Part shown: positions 63,929 through 64,000 of the stretch, piece after piece | Position numbering within the stretch: the stretch's first letter is position 1 | Layout: the number at the start of each line of letters is the position of its first letter | Assembly (NCBI GenBank): GCA_011947345.1 | Contig: JAAVTG010000333.1 | Coordinates: 62,001 to 126,000, forward strand | Direction: 5' to 3' | DNA from: Phytophthora quininea | Taxonomy: Eukaryota > Oomycota > Peronosporomycetes > Peronosporales > Peronosporaceae | DNA length: 64,000 nucleotides | Notes under the pieces: model-generated | Told to the model about the DNA's origin: nothing | The model's input: the letters and a program-made list of their open reading frames with translations, nothing else | Databases searched by the model: none | Made by a program: the position numbers and the translations under genes

Positions 63929-64000
63929 CCAAAAATCGGCATGCCTCGCTTCCACAAGACGCCAGGGAGATTTTGGATCTGCAGCCACGGATGAACAGAT

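Overview
The window is eukaryotic, compact and intron-poor to intron-moderate, and it fits a zoosporic oomycete of the Phytophthora type. Evidence: several secreted NPP1/NLP-family genes; a DNAAF3 axonemal dynein assembly factor (a flagellated life stage); an RWP-RK regulator; short GT–AG introns; a motif at 49513–49528 that fits the oomycete INR–FPR core promoter exactly; and MULE, Crypton and Tc1/mariner transposons. The species cannot be named from the sequence alone.

Layout. 218–11268: PH-domain inositol polyphosphate 4-phosphatase, a spliced coiled-coil protein, the ribosome-biogenesis GTPase NOG2, a C2-domain protein and an insulin-degrading-enzyme-type M16 protease. 11279–19519: a 2.4 kb direct duplication carrying an SK-like potassium channel and ribosomal protein uS8, with a broken sugar-transporter pseudogene between the copies. 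19899–25133: a Mutator-like element (118-bp terminal inverted repeats) whose transposase is split by a second Mutator-like element flanked by a perfect 11-bp target duplication. 25290–41823: a frameshifted NLP, a PH–FYVE–PPP phosphatase–EF-hand protein, an unrecognised spliced gene, DNAAF3, chitobiase, an RWP-RK protein, HIRA and a leucine-rich-repeat protein. 41824–44957: no intact gene, weak retroelement remnants. 44997–51900: two NLP genes in tandem, NSUN5, a holo-ACP synthase, an acidic membrane protein and a PLD-like protein. 52529–56707: a Crypton-type recombinase element, a tRNA-like sequence and a Tc1/mariner element with a mutated catalytic triad. 58480–63928: an NLP pseudogene, an unrecognised spliced gene and a protein with three cyclic-nucleotide-binding domains.

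Many genes alternate head-to-head and tail-to-tail with gaps of 10–220 bp, so divergent starts probably share promoters. The host genes are mostly housekeeping: phosphoinositide and calcium signalling, ribosome biogenesis, chromatin and flagellum. The NLP genes and transposons form the accessory layer.

A caution for all gene entries: most conserved coding regions change reading frame, nearly always in the direction produced by losing one base and several times inside G or C runs. This affects essential single-copy genes such as NOG2, so consensus errors are likelier than real inactivation. Exceptions with independent signs of decay are the sugar transporter, the 58.5 kb NLP, the C-terminus of the second channel copy and the Tc1 transposase.
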